Below are positions 1 to 8,806 of a DNA stretch of 64,000 bases, piece after piece. The notes beneath the pieces are model-generated. The model was given only the letters and a program-made list of their open reading frames with translations, did no database searches and was not told where the DNA came from. Source of the DNA: CAVSUZ01 sp963795415 (lineage in GTDB: Bacteria > Pseudomonadota > Alphaproteobacteria > Acetobacterales > Acetobacteraceae); contig CAWCHQ010000003.1 in NCBI GenBank assembly GCA_963795415.1, positions 1,550,001-1,614,000 of the forward strand, read 5' to 3'. The number at the start of each line of letters is the position of its first letter. Within the stretch, counting starts at the first letter, position 1. The translations under genes and the position numbers were made by a program.

Positions 1-176
1 TCGATGAAAAGCCAGTGGACCTCGTGGCGCTGTTGCTGACTCCCGCGAATGCCTCGGCCGAGCATCTTTCGACCCTGGCGGCGATCTCGCGGCCGATGCG
101 CAACGACGCCTGTCTTCAGGGATTGCGCCAGGCGCCAGACGCACACAGCGTGCGTGAGGTTTTGGTTACGGCGTAG
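1..176 (+). CDS. ptsN: PtsN-like nitrogen regulatory EIIA (3' end only)
   Basis: The open frame runs in from the left edge (codons in phase with base 3) and stops with TAG at 174-176. About 57 residues are visible. They include the segment DLVALLLTPANASAEHL, then LAAISRPMRND, and end in VREVLVTA. This is the typical C-terminal part of PTS IIA/EIIA-Ntr domains (a beta strand carrying the 'LLVP..A...HL..LA..S' pattern). In alphaproteobacteria PtsN is a phosphocarrier in the nitrogen PTS that links nitrogen and potassium status to regulation in the cytoplasm. The phosphorylated histidine lies upstream of the window and cannot be seen. Call is by sequence pattern only; another PTS IIA paralogue is possible. 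Confidence 0.75.
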   Translation, partial: DEKPVDLVALLLTPANASAEHLSTLAAISRPMRNDACLQGLRQAPDAHSVREVLVTA

Positions 177-189
177 ATTTCGGCTTGAG

Positions 190-277
190 TGGCGGATGGG
201 GTGGGATTCGAACCCACGAACCCTTGCGGGTTGGCGGTTTTCAAGACCGCTGCCTTAAACCGCTCGGCCACCCATCC
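190..277 (-). tRNA. tRNA-Ser(UGA)
   Basis: On the minus strand the 7-bp acceptor stem GGATGGG/CCCATCC closes the molecule, followed by G and an encoded CCA (190-192). The anticodon stem GCGGT/ACCGC holds loop CTTGAAA with anticodon TGA at plus 241-243. The T arm carries GGTTCGAATCC. A long variable arm (AACCC...GGGTT) is present, which is the class II form expected for serine. Confidence 0.95.
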
Positions 278-428
278 GCAGGCAAGGGCTCGGCCCCCGC
301 AAGCCATTGACAAGGCAACGAGTATCTCGGTTGTATCATCGAAGTGATCGAAGCGCGAACCGGCCATCCTCCTGCGCTTGCTACAGGTCGCAAAAAAGCA
401 ACGTCCAACTGCTCGAGAGGTCCGCCGT

Positions 429-1019
429 ATGAAGCACAGGCTCCGCTGTGTCTTTTGCTCCGGGCTCCTCGCCCTTGTGCCAGCCGCGTCGGCGTCAGCA
501 CAGACGATTCTCGGCGAGTTACGCGCAGGAGTGCTGGCCCATGACATTCCATTCCTGGCAAACCAAAAGGAGCATGGGGTCGATCTCAATGGCGAGGTGC
601 TCTTCGTCTCTCCAGTACCCAACGGCGTAGTGGCGGGGATCAACCCGAAATTTCGTTGGCTGCTGACGCCGCGCCCGAATTTCGGGATCGATGTCAATAC
701 GGGCGGCTATACGAGCCAATTGTATTTCGGGCTGACCTGGACGGCGGAGCTGTTCAGTGATGTCCTGTGGCCGCACGATTGCATATTCGTCAGCCTAGGT
801 TTCGGGCCTGCCTTTAACAGTGGTCACACCAATACCGCCAGCTCCAATCACAAAAGTCTGGGCTCGAACGTGCTGTTTCATCCCAGCGTGGAGGTGGGCT
901 ATTGGTTTAATCCCCGCTACAGCGTGTCGCTGTATTACGAGCACAGCTCCAACGCCGGGCTGGCCAGCGAGAATGAGGGATTGAACAACGCAGGCATCAG
1001 GTTCGGCCTGGGATTCTGA
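429..1019 (+). CDS. PagL-like lipid A 3-O-deacylase (acyloxyacyl hydrolase)
   Basis: 196 residues from ATG 429, chosen over upstream starts because it begins a good signal peptide (MKHRLR, hydrophobic core, cleavage after ASA near residue 24) and has AGAGG about 8 bases before it. The rest alternates short beta strands, as in an eight-stranded outer-membrane barrel. The last 30 residues carry EHSSNAGLASENEGLNNAGI, matching the PagL active-site strand: H172 and S174 would be the catalytic pair, with E181 or E183 as the acidic partner. The C-terminus is Phe, as usual for outer-membrane proteins. PagL removes the 3-position acyl chain from lipid A. The gene ends 23 bases inside the convergent permease gene. 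Confidence 0.8.
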   Translation: MKHRLRCVFCSGLLALVPAASASAQTILGELRAGVLAHDIPFLANQKEHGVDLNGEVLFVSPVPNGVVAGINPKFRWLLTPRPNFGIDVNTGGYTSQLYFGLTWTAELFSDVLWPHDCIFVSLGFGPAFNSGHTNTASSNHKSLGSNVLFHPSVEVGYWFNPRYSVSLYYEHSSNAGLASENEGLNNAGIRFGLGF

Positions 1020-1896
1020 GCCATCGCTTTTGGGCTCGTTGACTGACGCGCCGCGCCCGCCGGCGCGCGCGCGGGTCGAGGGCATCGCGGACCCAATCGC
1101 CGATCAGATTTTCAGACAACACCAGCAGGACAAGGGCAGCTCCGGGCAATACAGAGGGCCACCACGCCCCGCTGAACAGATATTGATACCCCTGGCTGAC
1201 GCGCAGCCCGAGTGACGGAGTGGTGACCGCGACCCCAAGCCCCAGAAACGACAGCGAGGCCTCCAGCTCTACCGCGCGCGGAATGTCGACGGAAATCTGC
1301 ACCAGCAATGGGCCCAGCACGTTCGGAAGCAGATGGCGGAAGATGATCCGGGTCGGGGAGGCTCCCGCAAGCATCGCCGCGGTGACGTAGTCCTGGTTGC
1401 GTTCAGACAGCACGCTGGAGCGAACAAGCCGCGCATACTGCGCCCAACCGACCACGCCGATCACGGCGATGACTTTCCACAAGCCGCGACCGGTGATCGC
1501 CAGCACGGCCAGGGCGATCAGCACCGCCGGCAGCGAGAGTTGGATGTCCACCAGCCGCATGGAAACAGTGTCGAACCATTTACCGGACCGGTACCCCGCG
1601 ACCAACCCCACACTGGTTCCCATGGCAACGCTGATTGCCACGGCGGCGAAGCCGACAAGCAAGGAAATGCGCAACCCAAACAGAATGTTGGATAACATGT
1701 CCCGCCCTAGCCCGTCGGTGCCCAACGGATAAGACGGGTCGCTGCCGGAAACCCAGAACGGCGGGTCGAGCCGTGAAAGCAGCGATTGTTCCTCGGGGTC
1801 GTGGGGCGCCAGAAACGGTGCGAAGATCGCGGCGACGATCAGCGCCAAAAGAAGCAGGATGGAGAACCACGGAAGGTCGCGCCACCTAATGCGCAT
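997..1896 (-). CDS. Peptide/opine-type ABC transporter permease (DppC family)
   Basis: 299 residues with an N-terminal membrane helix, the OppC-type segment 'LGTDGLGRDMLSNILFG' near residue 60, then about five further membrane helices and the binding-protein-dependent permease loop (AAMLAGASPTRIIFRHLLPN) that docks on the ATPase. It is the last gene of a minus-strand run and overlaps the preceding permease by 11 bases, so it is surely co-translated with it. Together with DppB and the binding protein it should import oligopeptide-like or cyclic-amide/N-carbamoyl compounds, judging from the enzymes upstream. No DppD/DppF ATPase genes follow; the next gene is convergent pagL, so ATPases must come from elsewhere. 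C-terminal tail is Arg-rich. Confidence 0.9.
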   Translation of the reverse strand: MRIRWRDLPWFSILLLLALIVAAIFAPFLAPHDPEEQSLLSRLDPPFWVSGSDPSYPLGTDGLGRDMLSNILFGLRISLLVGFAAVAISVAMGTSVGLVAGYRSGKWFDTVSMRLVDIQLSLPAVLIALAVLAITGRGLWKVIAVIGVVGWAQYARLVRSSVLSERNQDYVTAAMLAGASPTRIIFRHLLPNVLGPLLVQISVDIPRAVELEASLSFLGLGVAVTTPSLGLRVSQGYQYLFSGAWWPSVLPGAALVLLVLSENLIGDWVRDALDPRARRRARRVSQRAQKRWLRIPGRT

Positions 1897-2806
1897 GGGT
1901 CACCCGCGGATCGAAAACGCCGTAGAGCAGGTCTATGACCAGGTTGATCGCGGCGAACATCGCGGCGACGACAATGACGTAGGAGAGCACCACCGGGTAG
2001 TCGAGCCGGTAAAGGGACTCCAGCGCCAGGCGGTTCATGCCGGGCAGCGCGAATATGGTTTCGGTGATAACGGCGCCGGCGAATAGCTGGCCGAATTGCA
2101 GCCCGAACACGGTTATCAGCGGCAGCATCGCCGTGCGCAAACCGTGCTTGAGAACAACCACCGGCTCCGACAATCCCTTCGCCCGGGCGGTGCGCACGTA
2201 ATTGAGCGATAGGGTCTCGAGCAGGCTGGTACGGGTCAGACGCGTGAACAGCGCGATGCGAAAGAATGCGAGTGTGAATGCCGGCATTACGTAGTGATCG
2301 ATACTACCGGCACCCGATGCGGGCAGCACGTTAAGTGAGACGCTGAATGCGAAGATGAGCAGAATACCGAGGAAAAAGGTAGGGATGGAGGAGCCGAGCA
2401 CTGACACGGCACGAAGCAGGCCATCGAGCAAACTATCGGGCCAGATCGCCGCGAAAATGCCGAAGGGCAATCCGAAGATCGTGGCGATCGCGATCGCGAG
2501 CACCACCAGCTCGGCCGTGACAGGCACGCGCTCGAGCAACAGATGCATCGCGGGTTGGCCGCTGTAATAGGACAGACCAAGATCCCCGTGCAGCACGCCC
2601 GACAGGTAACGGCCGTACTGCACGAGAAACGGCTTGTCGAGGCCCAGGCTGGCAGCCAACTGGGCGCGGTCATGCGCGCTCATTGTCTCCGGCGCCAGGA
2701 TCGCGATCGGATTGCCCGTCGCATGGATCAGCACGAACACAAGCGTTACGACGACCCAGACGGAGAAGATCGCCTGAATGATGCGGCGCGTGATGAACCG
2801 GGCCAT
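1886..2806 (-). CDS. Peptide/opine-type ABC transporter permease (DppB family)
   Basis: 306 residues. Begins MARFITRRIIQAIFSVWVVVTLVF, the standard DppB first helix, followed by a periplasmic loop (LGLDKPFLVQYGRYL...GDLGLSY) and five more membrane helices. The ATPase-docking loop RTARAKGLSEPVVVLKHGLR is present near residue 205. It lies 6 bases after the stop of the binding-protein gene and overlaps DppC by 11 bases. It forms the inner-membrane channel with DppC. Family assignment is firm; substrate is inferred only from context. Confidence 0.92.
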   Translation of the reverse strand: MARFITRRIIQAIFSVWVVVTLVFVLIHATGNPIAILAPETMSAHDRAQLAASLGLDKPFLVQYGRYLSGVLHGDLGLSYYSGQPAMHLLLERVPVTAELVVLAIAIATIFGLPFGIFAAIWPDSLLDGLLRAVSVLGSSIPTFFLGILLIFAFSVSLNVLPASGAGSIDHYVMPAFTLAFFRIALFTRLTRTSLLETLSLNYVRTARAKGLSEPVVVLKHGLRTAMLPLITVFGLQFGQLFAGAVITETIFALPGMNRLALESLYRLDYPVVLSYVIVVAAMFAAINLVIDLLYGVFDPRVTHAH

Positions 2807-2812
2807 TCAGGC

Positions 2813-4375
2813 CTATTTCTTGCGGGTCATGGCCCATGCAAAGATCTGTTCGTCCTGACGCGAAGTGTAGTCAATGCCGTTAGCGACGCCCGCGATAACG
2901 TCCTCATAGTACAGTGGCAGGTAGGCAAACTTCACCCGGTCGGCATTATGATACGCCTGCTGGATTTCCGTGCCGCGAGAAACCTCGTCGAAGTCGGCAG
3001 AAGCCTTCGCCATCAGGGCATCGTCCTCGGGATCGCAGAAGTGCTCGCGGTTGGTTACGCCGAACCCGGCCTTCGGATCGCGGCAGTGATAGACGGCGCC
3101 CCAGGTTGTCACGGAGCTGTTGCTGCCCCAGCCGGCGAAATACATGGTGAAGTCGCCCTTATCGGATTGCGGGAAGAAGATCGCCTTGGGAACCGAGTTC
3201 ACATCCACTTTGATCCCCGCCTGCCCCAGCAAGCCGCCGATCGCCTGCTCGACGAGGCTGTCCTGAAGGTAGCGGTCGTTCGGGCCATCCAGCCGCACTT
3301 CAAATCCGTCCGGATAGCCCGCTTCGGCCAGAAGCTTTTTCGCTCCGGCGACGTCATACGGAAAGGGTCTCAGGCTTGGATCGAAGCCCTCGACCCCGTG
3401 CGGCGTGAACTGGGCCGCCACGTCCACCGCGCCGTTAAAGATCTTGTTCTTGATCGCCGGCAGGTTGATCGCCATCAGCACGGCTTCGCGCACACGGGGG
3501 TCCAGGAACGGGTTCTTGATGCCGCCAGGGAGACCGGGCGATTTCTCTCGCCAGTAGTCCATCGCCAGGTACATGGTACGCTGGCCCGGCGTCATGGTGA
3601 CGTACGCCTTGCCACTGTCCTTCACGCGCTGGAAGTCGGACGGGTCGATCTTCTCGGCAACCTGGATTTGTCCCGATAACAGCGACGCCAGCCTTGTGGC
3701 GCCGTTGGGAATGCTTTCCAGGTGGACGTATTGGAATGCCGGTTGGGTTCCCCAGAAACCGTCCCAGGTTTGCAGGTCAAGGTGATCGTCGGCCAGCCAG
3801 GAAACAAACTTGTATGGGCCCGTGCCGACCGGGTGGCTGGCGAAGGCCTCACGGCCTTCTTTTTTGATGAGTGCCTCCGGCATGACGGGAACCAGCTGCA
3901 GATGCACCGGAAAATCCGGATCGGGCTTGCTGAATGATACATCGATAACGTTCGGTGAGATGACCTTGTAGCCGGTCACGTCGTTAGCGTTCTCCCGGAA
4001 CTGCGATTTGGGGTTCTGTCCGGTGTCCAGGATCGACTGGCCGACATCGTCGGTGGTCATCGGGGTGCCATCCTGGAATTTCACGCCCTCCCGCAACGAC
4101 AGCCGCCAGGTATGCGGATCAATGCTTTGCCATTTGGTTGCGATCCGCGGCAGCAGTTCGCCATGCGTGCCCTCCATCGTCACGGTATCGAAGATTTCCT
4201 GCTGCCAGGCGGTAGTGGTGCTCTCCGCGCGCATGATGGGATCCAACGTCACCGCGCCCCCATTGAAGGCGATCACCAGAGGTTCGTTGGCACTGTTGCC
4301 GATGGCAGCATGAGCAGCGGAAGCTGCAACAATGCTGGCCAGCGCGATCCCGACGCCCGCAAGAATGCTGCGCAT
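2813..4375 (-). CDS. ABC transporter substrate-binding protein, family 5 (DppA/OppA type)
   Basis: 520 residues, starting at an ATG preceded by AAGGAGA. A clean Sec signal peptide ends at AHA (residue 23). The body shows the family-5 features: LDPIMRAESTT near the mature N-terminus, 'W..SLREGVKFQDGTPMTTDDV' around residue 95, and 'HPVGTGPYKFVSW' near 180. It is a periplasmic receptor for oligopeptide-like ligands. It sits first in a SBP-DppB-DppC set, 100 bases downstream of the carbamoylase, with the same orientation, suggesting that it captures the substrate of the carbamoylase/cyclic amidase pair. Specificity cannot be read from sequence. Confidence 0.93.
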   Translation of the reverse strand: MRSILAGVGIALASIVAASAAHAAIGNSANEPLVIAFNGGAVTLDPIMRAESTTTAWQQEIFDTVTMEGTHGELLPRIATKWQSIDPHTWRLSLREGVKFQDGTPMTTDDVGQSILDTGQNPKSQFRENANDVTGYKVISPNVIDVSFSKPDPDFPVHLQLVPVMPEALIKKEGREAFASHPVGTGPYKFVSWLADDHLDLQTWDGFWGTQPAFQYVHLESIPNGATRLASLLSGQIQVAEKIDPSDFQRVKDSGKAYVTMTPGQRTMYLAMDYWREKSPGLPGGIKNPFLDPRVREAVLMAINLPAIKNKIFNGAVDVAAQFTPHGVEGFDPSLRPFPYDVAGAKKLLAEAGYPDGFEVRLDGPNDRYLQDSLVEQAIGGLLGQAGIKVDVNSVPKAIFFPQSDKGDFTMYFAGWGSNSSVTTWGAVYHCRDPKAGFGVTNREHFCDPEDDALMAKASADFDEVSRGTEIQQAYHNADRVKFAYLPLYYEDVIAGVANGIDYTSRQDEQIFAWAMTRKK

Positions 4376-4475
4376 GCGAAGCTCTCCTTACATTTCTTGC
4401 CGGGAAGCTATGACCGGAGGCACGCGTACACAACTGTCTGCCACGACAAGAAGGAGGCTGCGGGAAGTGCCGCTG

Positions 4476-5444
4476 TCAGGATCGTGAAGACCAAAGGGCC
4501 GGTTCCACCGCCCCGACCTGTTCCGTGATGCGCCGGTAGGTTTCAGGCCGACGGTGCTTTTCGAACGCAAAAATGGTTGTGCGGCCAACAGTGCACATGT
4601 CCAGGTTGCAGTCGGCTGCTATCAGCTCGTCATCCCAAGTGCCGGCCTGGGCGATGATCTCCCCCTGAGGGTTCACGATAATGGAGTGGCCGAACAGCTC
4701 GCACCCATCTTCGGTCCCGGCCTTGGCGCTGGCCACGGCGAAGCAGGCATTCTGATAGCAGCCGGCCTGGATGGACAGATGGGAATGAAAGACACGAAGG
4801 TGGTGCGCTTCGAAGCCGCCCGCCTCCTGGTTCGTGCTGGGTGTATTGTAGCCGAGCATAACCAGCTCGACGCTTTGCAAACCCAGCACCCGCCAGGCTT
4901 CGGGCCAGCGGCGGTCGTTGCAGATCATCAGACCCATATTGATGCCGGACACGCCGCCCATCGCGGCCCGTATGACCGGAAAACCGAGGTCGCCCACCTC
5001 GAAATAACGCTTCTCCAGGTGCTGCACCTTGCGTGCGGGATTGAATTCCGCATGCCCGGGCAGATGCACCTTACGGTATTTCAGCAGGATTTCGCCCTGC
5101 GGATTGACCAGGATAGCGGTGTTGAAACGCCTTCTCTCCGGCGTCAACTCGGCATACCCAAGATGAAACCCGACGCCATAACGGCGAGCGGCCTGGAACA
5201 AGAGGGCGGTTTCGTTCGATGGGATCGCAATCTCGAACCATGAATCGGCGTCCTCGATGCGCTCGTAATAGTGGCGCGGGAAGAAGGTGGTCAGCGCCAG
5301 TTCGGGAAAGACCAAAAGCTCCACGCCGCGACGATGCGCCTGCTCCATCAGCCGGATCATGCGTTCAACCGCCACCGACCGCGGCTCGGCCTTCTGAATT
5401 GGACCGAGTTGGGCGGCCGCAACTGTGATGGTGCGAGTGCTCAT
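4476..5444 (-). CDS. N-carbamoyl-D-amino-acid hydrolase (nitrilase superfamily)
   Basis: 322 residues, a full-length nitrilase-fold amidase. The catalytic triad is visible as E48 (LLVFPELALTTFFPR), K125 (YRKVHLPGH) and C175 (MICNDRRWPEAWR). The segments LGYAEL, HLEKRYFEVGDLGFPV, GYNTP and QAGCYQN match the D-carbamoylases that release D-amino acid, CO2 and ammonia from N-carbamoyl-D-amino acids. Start ATG overlaps the TGA of the small protein upstream (ATGA), implying translational coupling. It stands beside a cyclic amidohydrolase, the usual partner that opens hydantoin-like rings to carbamoyl compounds. A related N-carbamoyl/ureido substrate is possible. Confidence 0.88.
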   Translation of the reverse strand: MSTRTITVAAAQLGPIQKAEPRSVAVERMIRLMEQAHRRGVELLVFPELALTTFFPRHYYERIEDADSWFEIAIPSNETALLFQAARRYGVGFHLGYAELTPERRRFNTAILVNPQGEILLKYRKVHLPGHAEFNPARKVQHLEKRYFEVGDLGFPVIRAAMGGVSGINMGLMICNDRRWPEAWRVLGLQSVELVMLGYNTPSTNQEAGGFEAHHLRVFHSHLSIQAGCYQNACFAVASAKAGTEDGCELFGHSIIVNPQGEIIAQAGTWDDELIAADCNLDMCTVGRTTIFAFEKHRRPETYRRITEQVGAVEPALWSSRS

Positions 5445-5815
5445 TGGACGGGTACCCAGGTGAGAAGAGGAGAAATCGTCACGGTCACTTCATGCCGGGT
5501 ACCATTGTTCGTCAATCGGCTGATGTAGTGGACGTAGCCTGGCCGCGGGCCGGGCGGCAGATCAGCTTCCGGGATGTCCAGATCTGCGACGCAGACAAAG
5601 CGAAAGGCGAGCCACCCGCCCGCCCGCATCTGAATGTTGGAGACCTGCGTCGAGTCCGGGAGATGGAACCGATCCTTCAGGCTCGACCGCACAATAGCCA
5701 GGGTACGTGGGTCACGACAATCGGGCGGCACGACATGGGTTCGGATGTAGCGGGCGACAAAGCCGAAGGCGACGAGCACGAGGAGGGTGCAGAGCAGGAG
5801 GACGCGGCGCCACAC
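5441..5815 (-). CDS. Small membrane-anchored protein of unknown function
   Basis: Read from GTG 5815, which overlaps the TAG of the cyclic amidohydrolase (TAGTG); the longer frame to ATG 5950 would lie 135 bases inside that gene and is less likely. The 124-residue product has one strong N-terminal membrane helix (VLLLCTLLVLVAFGFVARYI), then a soluble domain with two cysteines, ending in TISPLLTWVPVQ. The stop overlaps the carbamoylase ATG. No family recognised. Tight overlap on both sides means it is made together with the two hydrolases and may anchor or assist them on the outer face of the membrane; that is inference. Confidence 0.6.
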   Translation of the reverse strand: MWRRVLLLCTLLVLVAFGFVARYIRTHVVPPDCRDPRTLAIVRSSLKDRFHLPDSTQVSNIQMRAGGWLAFRFVCVADLDIPEADLPPGPRPGYVHYISRLTNNGTRHEVTVTISPLLTWVPVQ

Positions 5816-7176
5816 TATATCGAAGCGCGAGGAACGAAACGGCCAACGCCGGGCTTGGCCAGAACGGATGAGCCATCCCAGACAAGAGAGCCGCGCAGGA
5901 GCGTTGCGGCAACGCGGGCACGCATGCGGCGGCCATGGTAAGGCGACCAACGTAGCTCGGCCCGGTCGACGATCGAGGCTTCGTCAAATACGAAATCCCC
6001 GGGCTCCAGCACCGCGAGATCACAGTCAGAGCCGATCCGAATTGCACCTTTGTGCGGCCACAGCCCATGCAGCTTGGCGCTGCGCTCGGCGCAGTACGTC
6101 GCCATCAAGGTGGGGGAGAGCCCACGCTCCTCCAGCAGCGTGTACATCAGGGGCGCAAAGCTTTGGAGCCCGATCAGGCCGGCACCACATGCAAAGATGT
6201 CCGGCGACGACTTTCGCTCGATCGGCCACGGGGCGTGATCGGTCGAAACATAGGCAACCTTGTCCGCCAGCAGCGCCTCCCACATTCGGGGAATCTCGTT
6301 AGCGGTGCGGAAGGGCGGGTTGCACTTGCCGCGGCCGCCGAGGCGGGTGATGTCGTCCTCTGTCATGCAAAGATATTGGATGCAGGCCTCCCCCGTGGCT
6401 TTCGCTCCCATGGCGCGGAAAGCGGCCGCAATCTCGAAGCCACGGGCCAGCGAAGAATGGGCGATGTGCACGTGGGCGCCGGTTTCCAGTGCCATCTCGA
6501 AGATCTCCAGGTCAGCCATGGTTTCGGCAATTGGCGGACGGGTGCGGCAGTGCATGATAGGTTCCGTGCGGCCGGCCGCGCGGGCGTCGACGGTGAGCTG
6601 CTCTACGAGCTCCTGATCTTCGTTGTGGATCGCAACCGGCAAGCCCGTCAGGGCGATGGCGCGGAAGGCTGCGAGCATCGTCGGGTGATCGATCCTGGGA
6701 AACCGCACCGGATCATATTCGTAGGTGGACAGCTTGAACGCCGATATGCCCCCAGCCGCGAGTGCGGGGATAGCGTCCACACCGCCGGTTTTGGTGATCG
6801 TGCCGTACAAGGCGATATCGACATGGGCGGTGCGGTTTATCCAGCCAATCTTGTCGACGAGTTTTGCCGAATCCGTAACCGGATGCGGCACATCGTAAGG
6901 CATGTCGCAGCAGGTCGTGACACCGCCGGCCGCGGCACTGCGCGTCGCCCCTTCGATTCCGGGCCAGCCAATGGCGGAAGAAGTGTGCATGTGGCCATCG
7001 ACCAGGCCCGGCAGGATCAGCTTGCCGGAATAGTCCAGCACCTGGTTGGCGGGCGGTGGAGCCCCCTGCCCTATCGCGGCAATCGTCTCTCCACGCGCGG
7101 CGATGTAGCCGTCCCGCAGGATGGTCTCGGTGGTGACCACGTCACCAACGATGACCCGGTCGAAGTGATTCGACAC
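5815..7176 (-). CDS. Cyclic amidohydrolase (allantoinase/dihydroorotase/hydantoinase family)
   Basis: 453 residues of the metal-dependent amidohydrolase superfamily. Visible ligands: H62 and H64 (LPGLVDGHMHT), the lysine normally carbamylated K148 (AFKLSTYEYD), H184 (VAIHNEDQE), H240 (VHIAHSS) and catalytic D313 (STDHAPW). The C-terminal end (SPYHGRRMRARVAATLLRG) resembles allantoinases. It hydrolyses a cyclic amide ring in the cytoplasm; with the carbamoylase two genes downstream the natural reading is ring opening of a hydantoin-like compound to an N-carbamoyl product. Allantoin is a possible alternative substrate, but no other allantoin-pathway gene is in sight. First gene of the minus-strand operon, divergent from prpD with a 117-base gap. 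Confidence 0.85.
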   Translation of the reverse strand: MSNHFDRVIVGDVVTTETILRDGYIAARGETIAAIGQGAPPPANQVLDYSGKLILPGLVDGHMHTSSAIGWPGIEGATRSAAAGGVTTCCDMPYDVPHPVTDSAKLVDKIGWINRTAHVDIALYGTITKTGGVDAIPALAAGGISAFKLSTYEYDPVRFPRIDHPTMLAAFRAIALTGLPVAIHNEDQELVEQLTVDARAAGRTEPIMHCRTRPPIAETMADLEIFEMALETGAHVHIAHSSLARGFEIAAAFRAMGAKATGEACIQYLCMTEDDITRLGGRGKCNPPFRTANEIPRMWEALLADKVAYVSTDHAPWPIERKSSPDIFACGAGLIGLQSFAPLMYTLLEERGLSPTLMATYCAERSAKLHGLWPHKGAIRIGSDCDLAVLEPGDFVFDEASIVDRAELRWSPYHGRRMRARVAATLLRGSLVWDGSSVLAKPGVGRFVPRASI

Positions 7177-7293
7177 TTATATATGTATCCTCTCGCTTTG
7201 GGTTTCCTGGACGGTTGTTCCGGCGCTTGTCCGTTGCCGGCAGCGACCTTACGAAGGCTGGACCACTGCGTCCACCACGCGAGGTTCAGCCGC

Positions 7294-8793
7294 ATGAAAC
7301 AGCACGAAGTCCGGGTCCATCCATCCAAGGAGGATTTGCCGCGCGAGGACCAGTTCGCCTGGAAGTTTGCCGCGGTGGCCGCCGACAAGGTGCCGGTGGA
7401 AAGCAATGTCGCGGCAATGATCGTGAACCGGATCATCGACAATGCAGCCGTGGCCATTGCGGCGATAAATCGCCGCCCGGTGGTGTCAGCGCGCGATGCC
7501 GCTCTGGGGCATGCCCGCCGCGACGGCGCCAACGTTTTCGGCATGCCGCCGGCTCGCCGCGTGAGTCCAGAATGGGCGGCCTGGGCAAACGGCACGGCAG
7601 TACGCGAGCTGGATATGCACGACACGTTTCTGGCGGCGGATTACTCGCACCCAGGCGACAACATTCCGCCGATCCTCGCGGTTGCACAAAGAATGGAGCG
7701 ATCGGGCCGTGACCTGATCCGCGGAATCGCTACCGGGTACGAGATCCAGATCGACCTTGTTCGCGCCATCTGCCTTCATAAGCACAAGATTGACCATATC
7801 GCCCATCTCTGCCCAGCGCAGGCTGCAGGAATTGGGACGCTCCTTCGGTTGCCCACAGAAACCATCTACCAGGCGGTGCAGCAGGCCGTGCATGTCAGTT
7901 TCACCACAAGGCAGTCACGCAAGGGCGAGATCAGTTCGTGGAAAGCCTATGCGCCTGCTCATGCCGGGAAGCTGGCCGTGGAAGCGGTTGATCGCTGCAT
8001 GCGCGGCGAGGGCGCACCAAGCCCGATCTACGAAGGCGAGGACAGCGTGATTGCCCGGATGCTGGACGGGCCGGATGCCCTCTATCACGTGCCGCTGCCA
8101 GAACCCGGCGAGCCGAAGCGGGCGATCCTGGACAGCTACACCAAGGAACACAGTGCCGAATACCAATCCCAGGCCTTGATCGACCTCGCGTTCCGGTTAC
8201 GCGAGCAGATCCCCGACCTGAAGCAGATCGAACGCGTCATTATCCACACCAGCCACCACACGCATTACGTAATCGGCACGGGAGCCAACGATCCGCAGAA
8301 GATGGACCCGAAGGCTAGCCGGGAAACGCTCGATCACTCGATCATGTACATCTTCGCCGTGGCCTTGCAGGATGGGCGTTGGCACCATGTGGACAGTTAC
8401 GCGCCTCGCCGGGCGAGCCGGCCTGATACCGTTGAGCTCTGGCACAAGATCGAGACCCGGGAAGATCCGGAATGGACGCGCCGCTACCATTCTACCGATC
8501 CGAACGAGTTGGCCTTCGGCGCACGTGTCGAGGTGATCATGCAGGACGGCAGCCGGATCGTGGACGAGATGGCAGTGGCCAATGCCCACCCGCTGGGCGC
8601 GCGTCCGTTTGGACGGGACGACTACATTCGAAAGTTCCAGGCCCTTACCGACGGAATCATCTCCGCGCGAGAGTCCGGACGGTTCCTGGCGGTCGTGCAG
8701 GATCTCGCAAGCTTGCAGGCCGGGGAGCTGGCCGGACTTAACGTGGCGCTGCCGACCGGGCGGCTGGCCGCAGGCAAGCCGGGTCTCTTTTGA
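7294..8793 (+). CDS. prpD: MmgE/PrpD family 2-methylcitrate dehydratase
   Basis: 499 residues from ATG 7294; the open frame extends far upstream but that part is the antisense of the amidohydrolase. GAGG lies about 10 bases before the ATG. Segments such as ELDMHDTFLAADYSHPGDNIPPILAVAQ and DHSIMYIFAVALQDG are typical of PrpD, which dehydrates 2-methylcitrate to 2-methyl-cis-aconitate in propionyl-CoA breakdown. The citrate-synthase-type gene follows after 13 bases with a good ribosome site, supporting a methylcitrate-cycle pair. PrpB (methylisocitrate lyase) is not in the window. Confidence 0.9.
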   Translation: MKQHEVRVHPSKEDLPREDQFAWKFAAVAADKVPVESNVAAMIVNRIIDNAAVAIAAINRRPVVSARDAALGHARRDGANVFGMPPARRVSPEWAAWANGTAVRELDMHDTFLAADYSHPGDNIPPILAVAQRMERSGRDLIRGIATGYEIQIDLVRAICLHKHKIDHIAHLCPAQAAGIGTLLRLPTETIYQAVQQAVHVSFTTRQSRKGEISSWKAYAPAHAGKLAVEAVDRCMRGEGAPSPIYEGEDSVIARMLDGPDALYHVPLPEPGEPKRAILDSYTKEHSAEYQSQALIDLAFRLREQIPDLKQIERVIIHTSHHTHYVIGTGANDPQKMDPKASRETLDHSIMYIFAVALQDGRWHHVDSYAPRRASRPDTVELWHKIETREDPEWTRRYHSTDPNELAFGARVEVIMQDGSRIVDEMAVANAHPLGARPFGRDDYIRKFQALTDGIISARESGRFLAVVQDLASLQAGELAGLNVALPTGRLAAGKPGLF

Positions 8794-8806
8794 AGGAGAA
8801 AGAACA

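Noticed and set aside
2543..3679. 378-codon open frame on the plus strand
   Set aside because: Lies antisense to the well-supported substrate-binding protein gene; typical shadow frame of high-GC DNA.
6052..7293. Long N-terminal extension of prpD
   Set aside because: This part is antisense to the cyclic amidohydrolase and has no protein-like sequence; PrpD begins at 7294.
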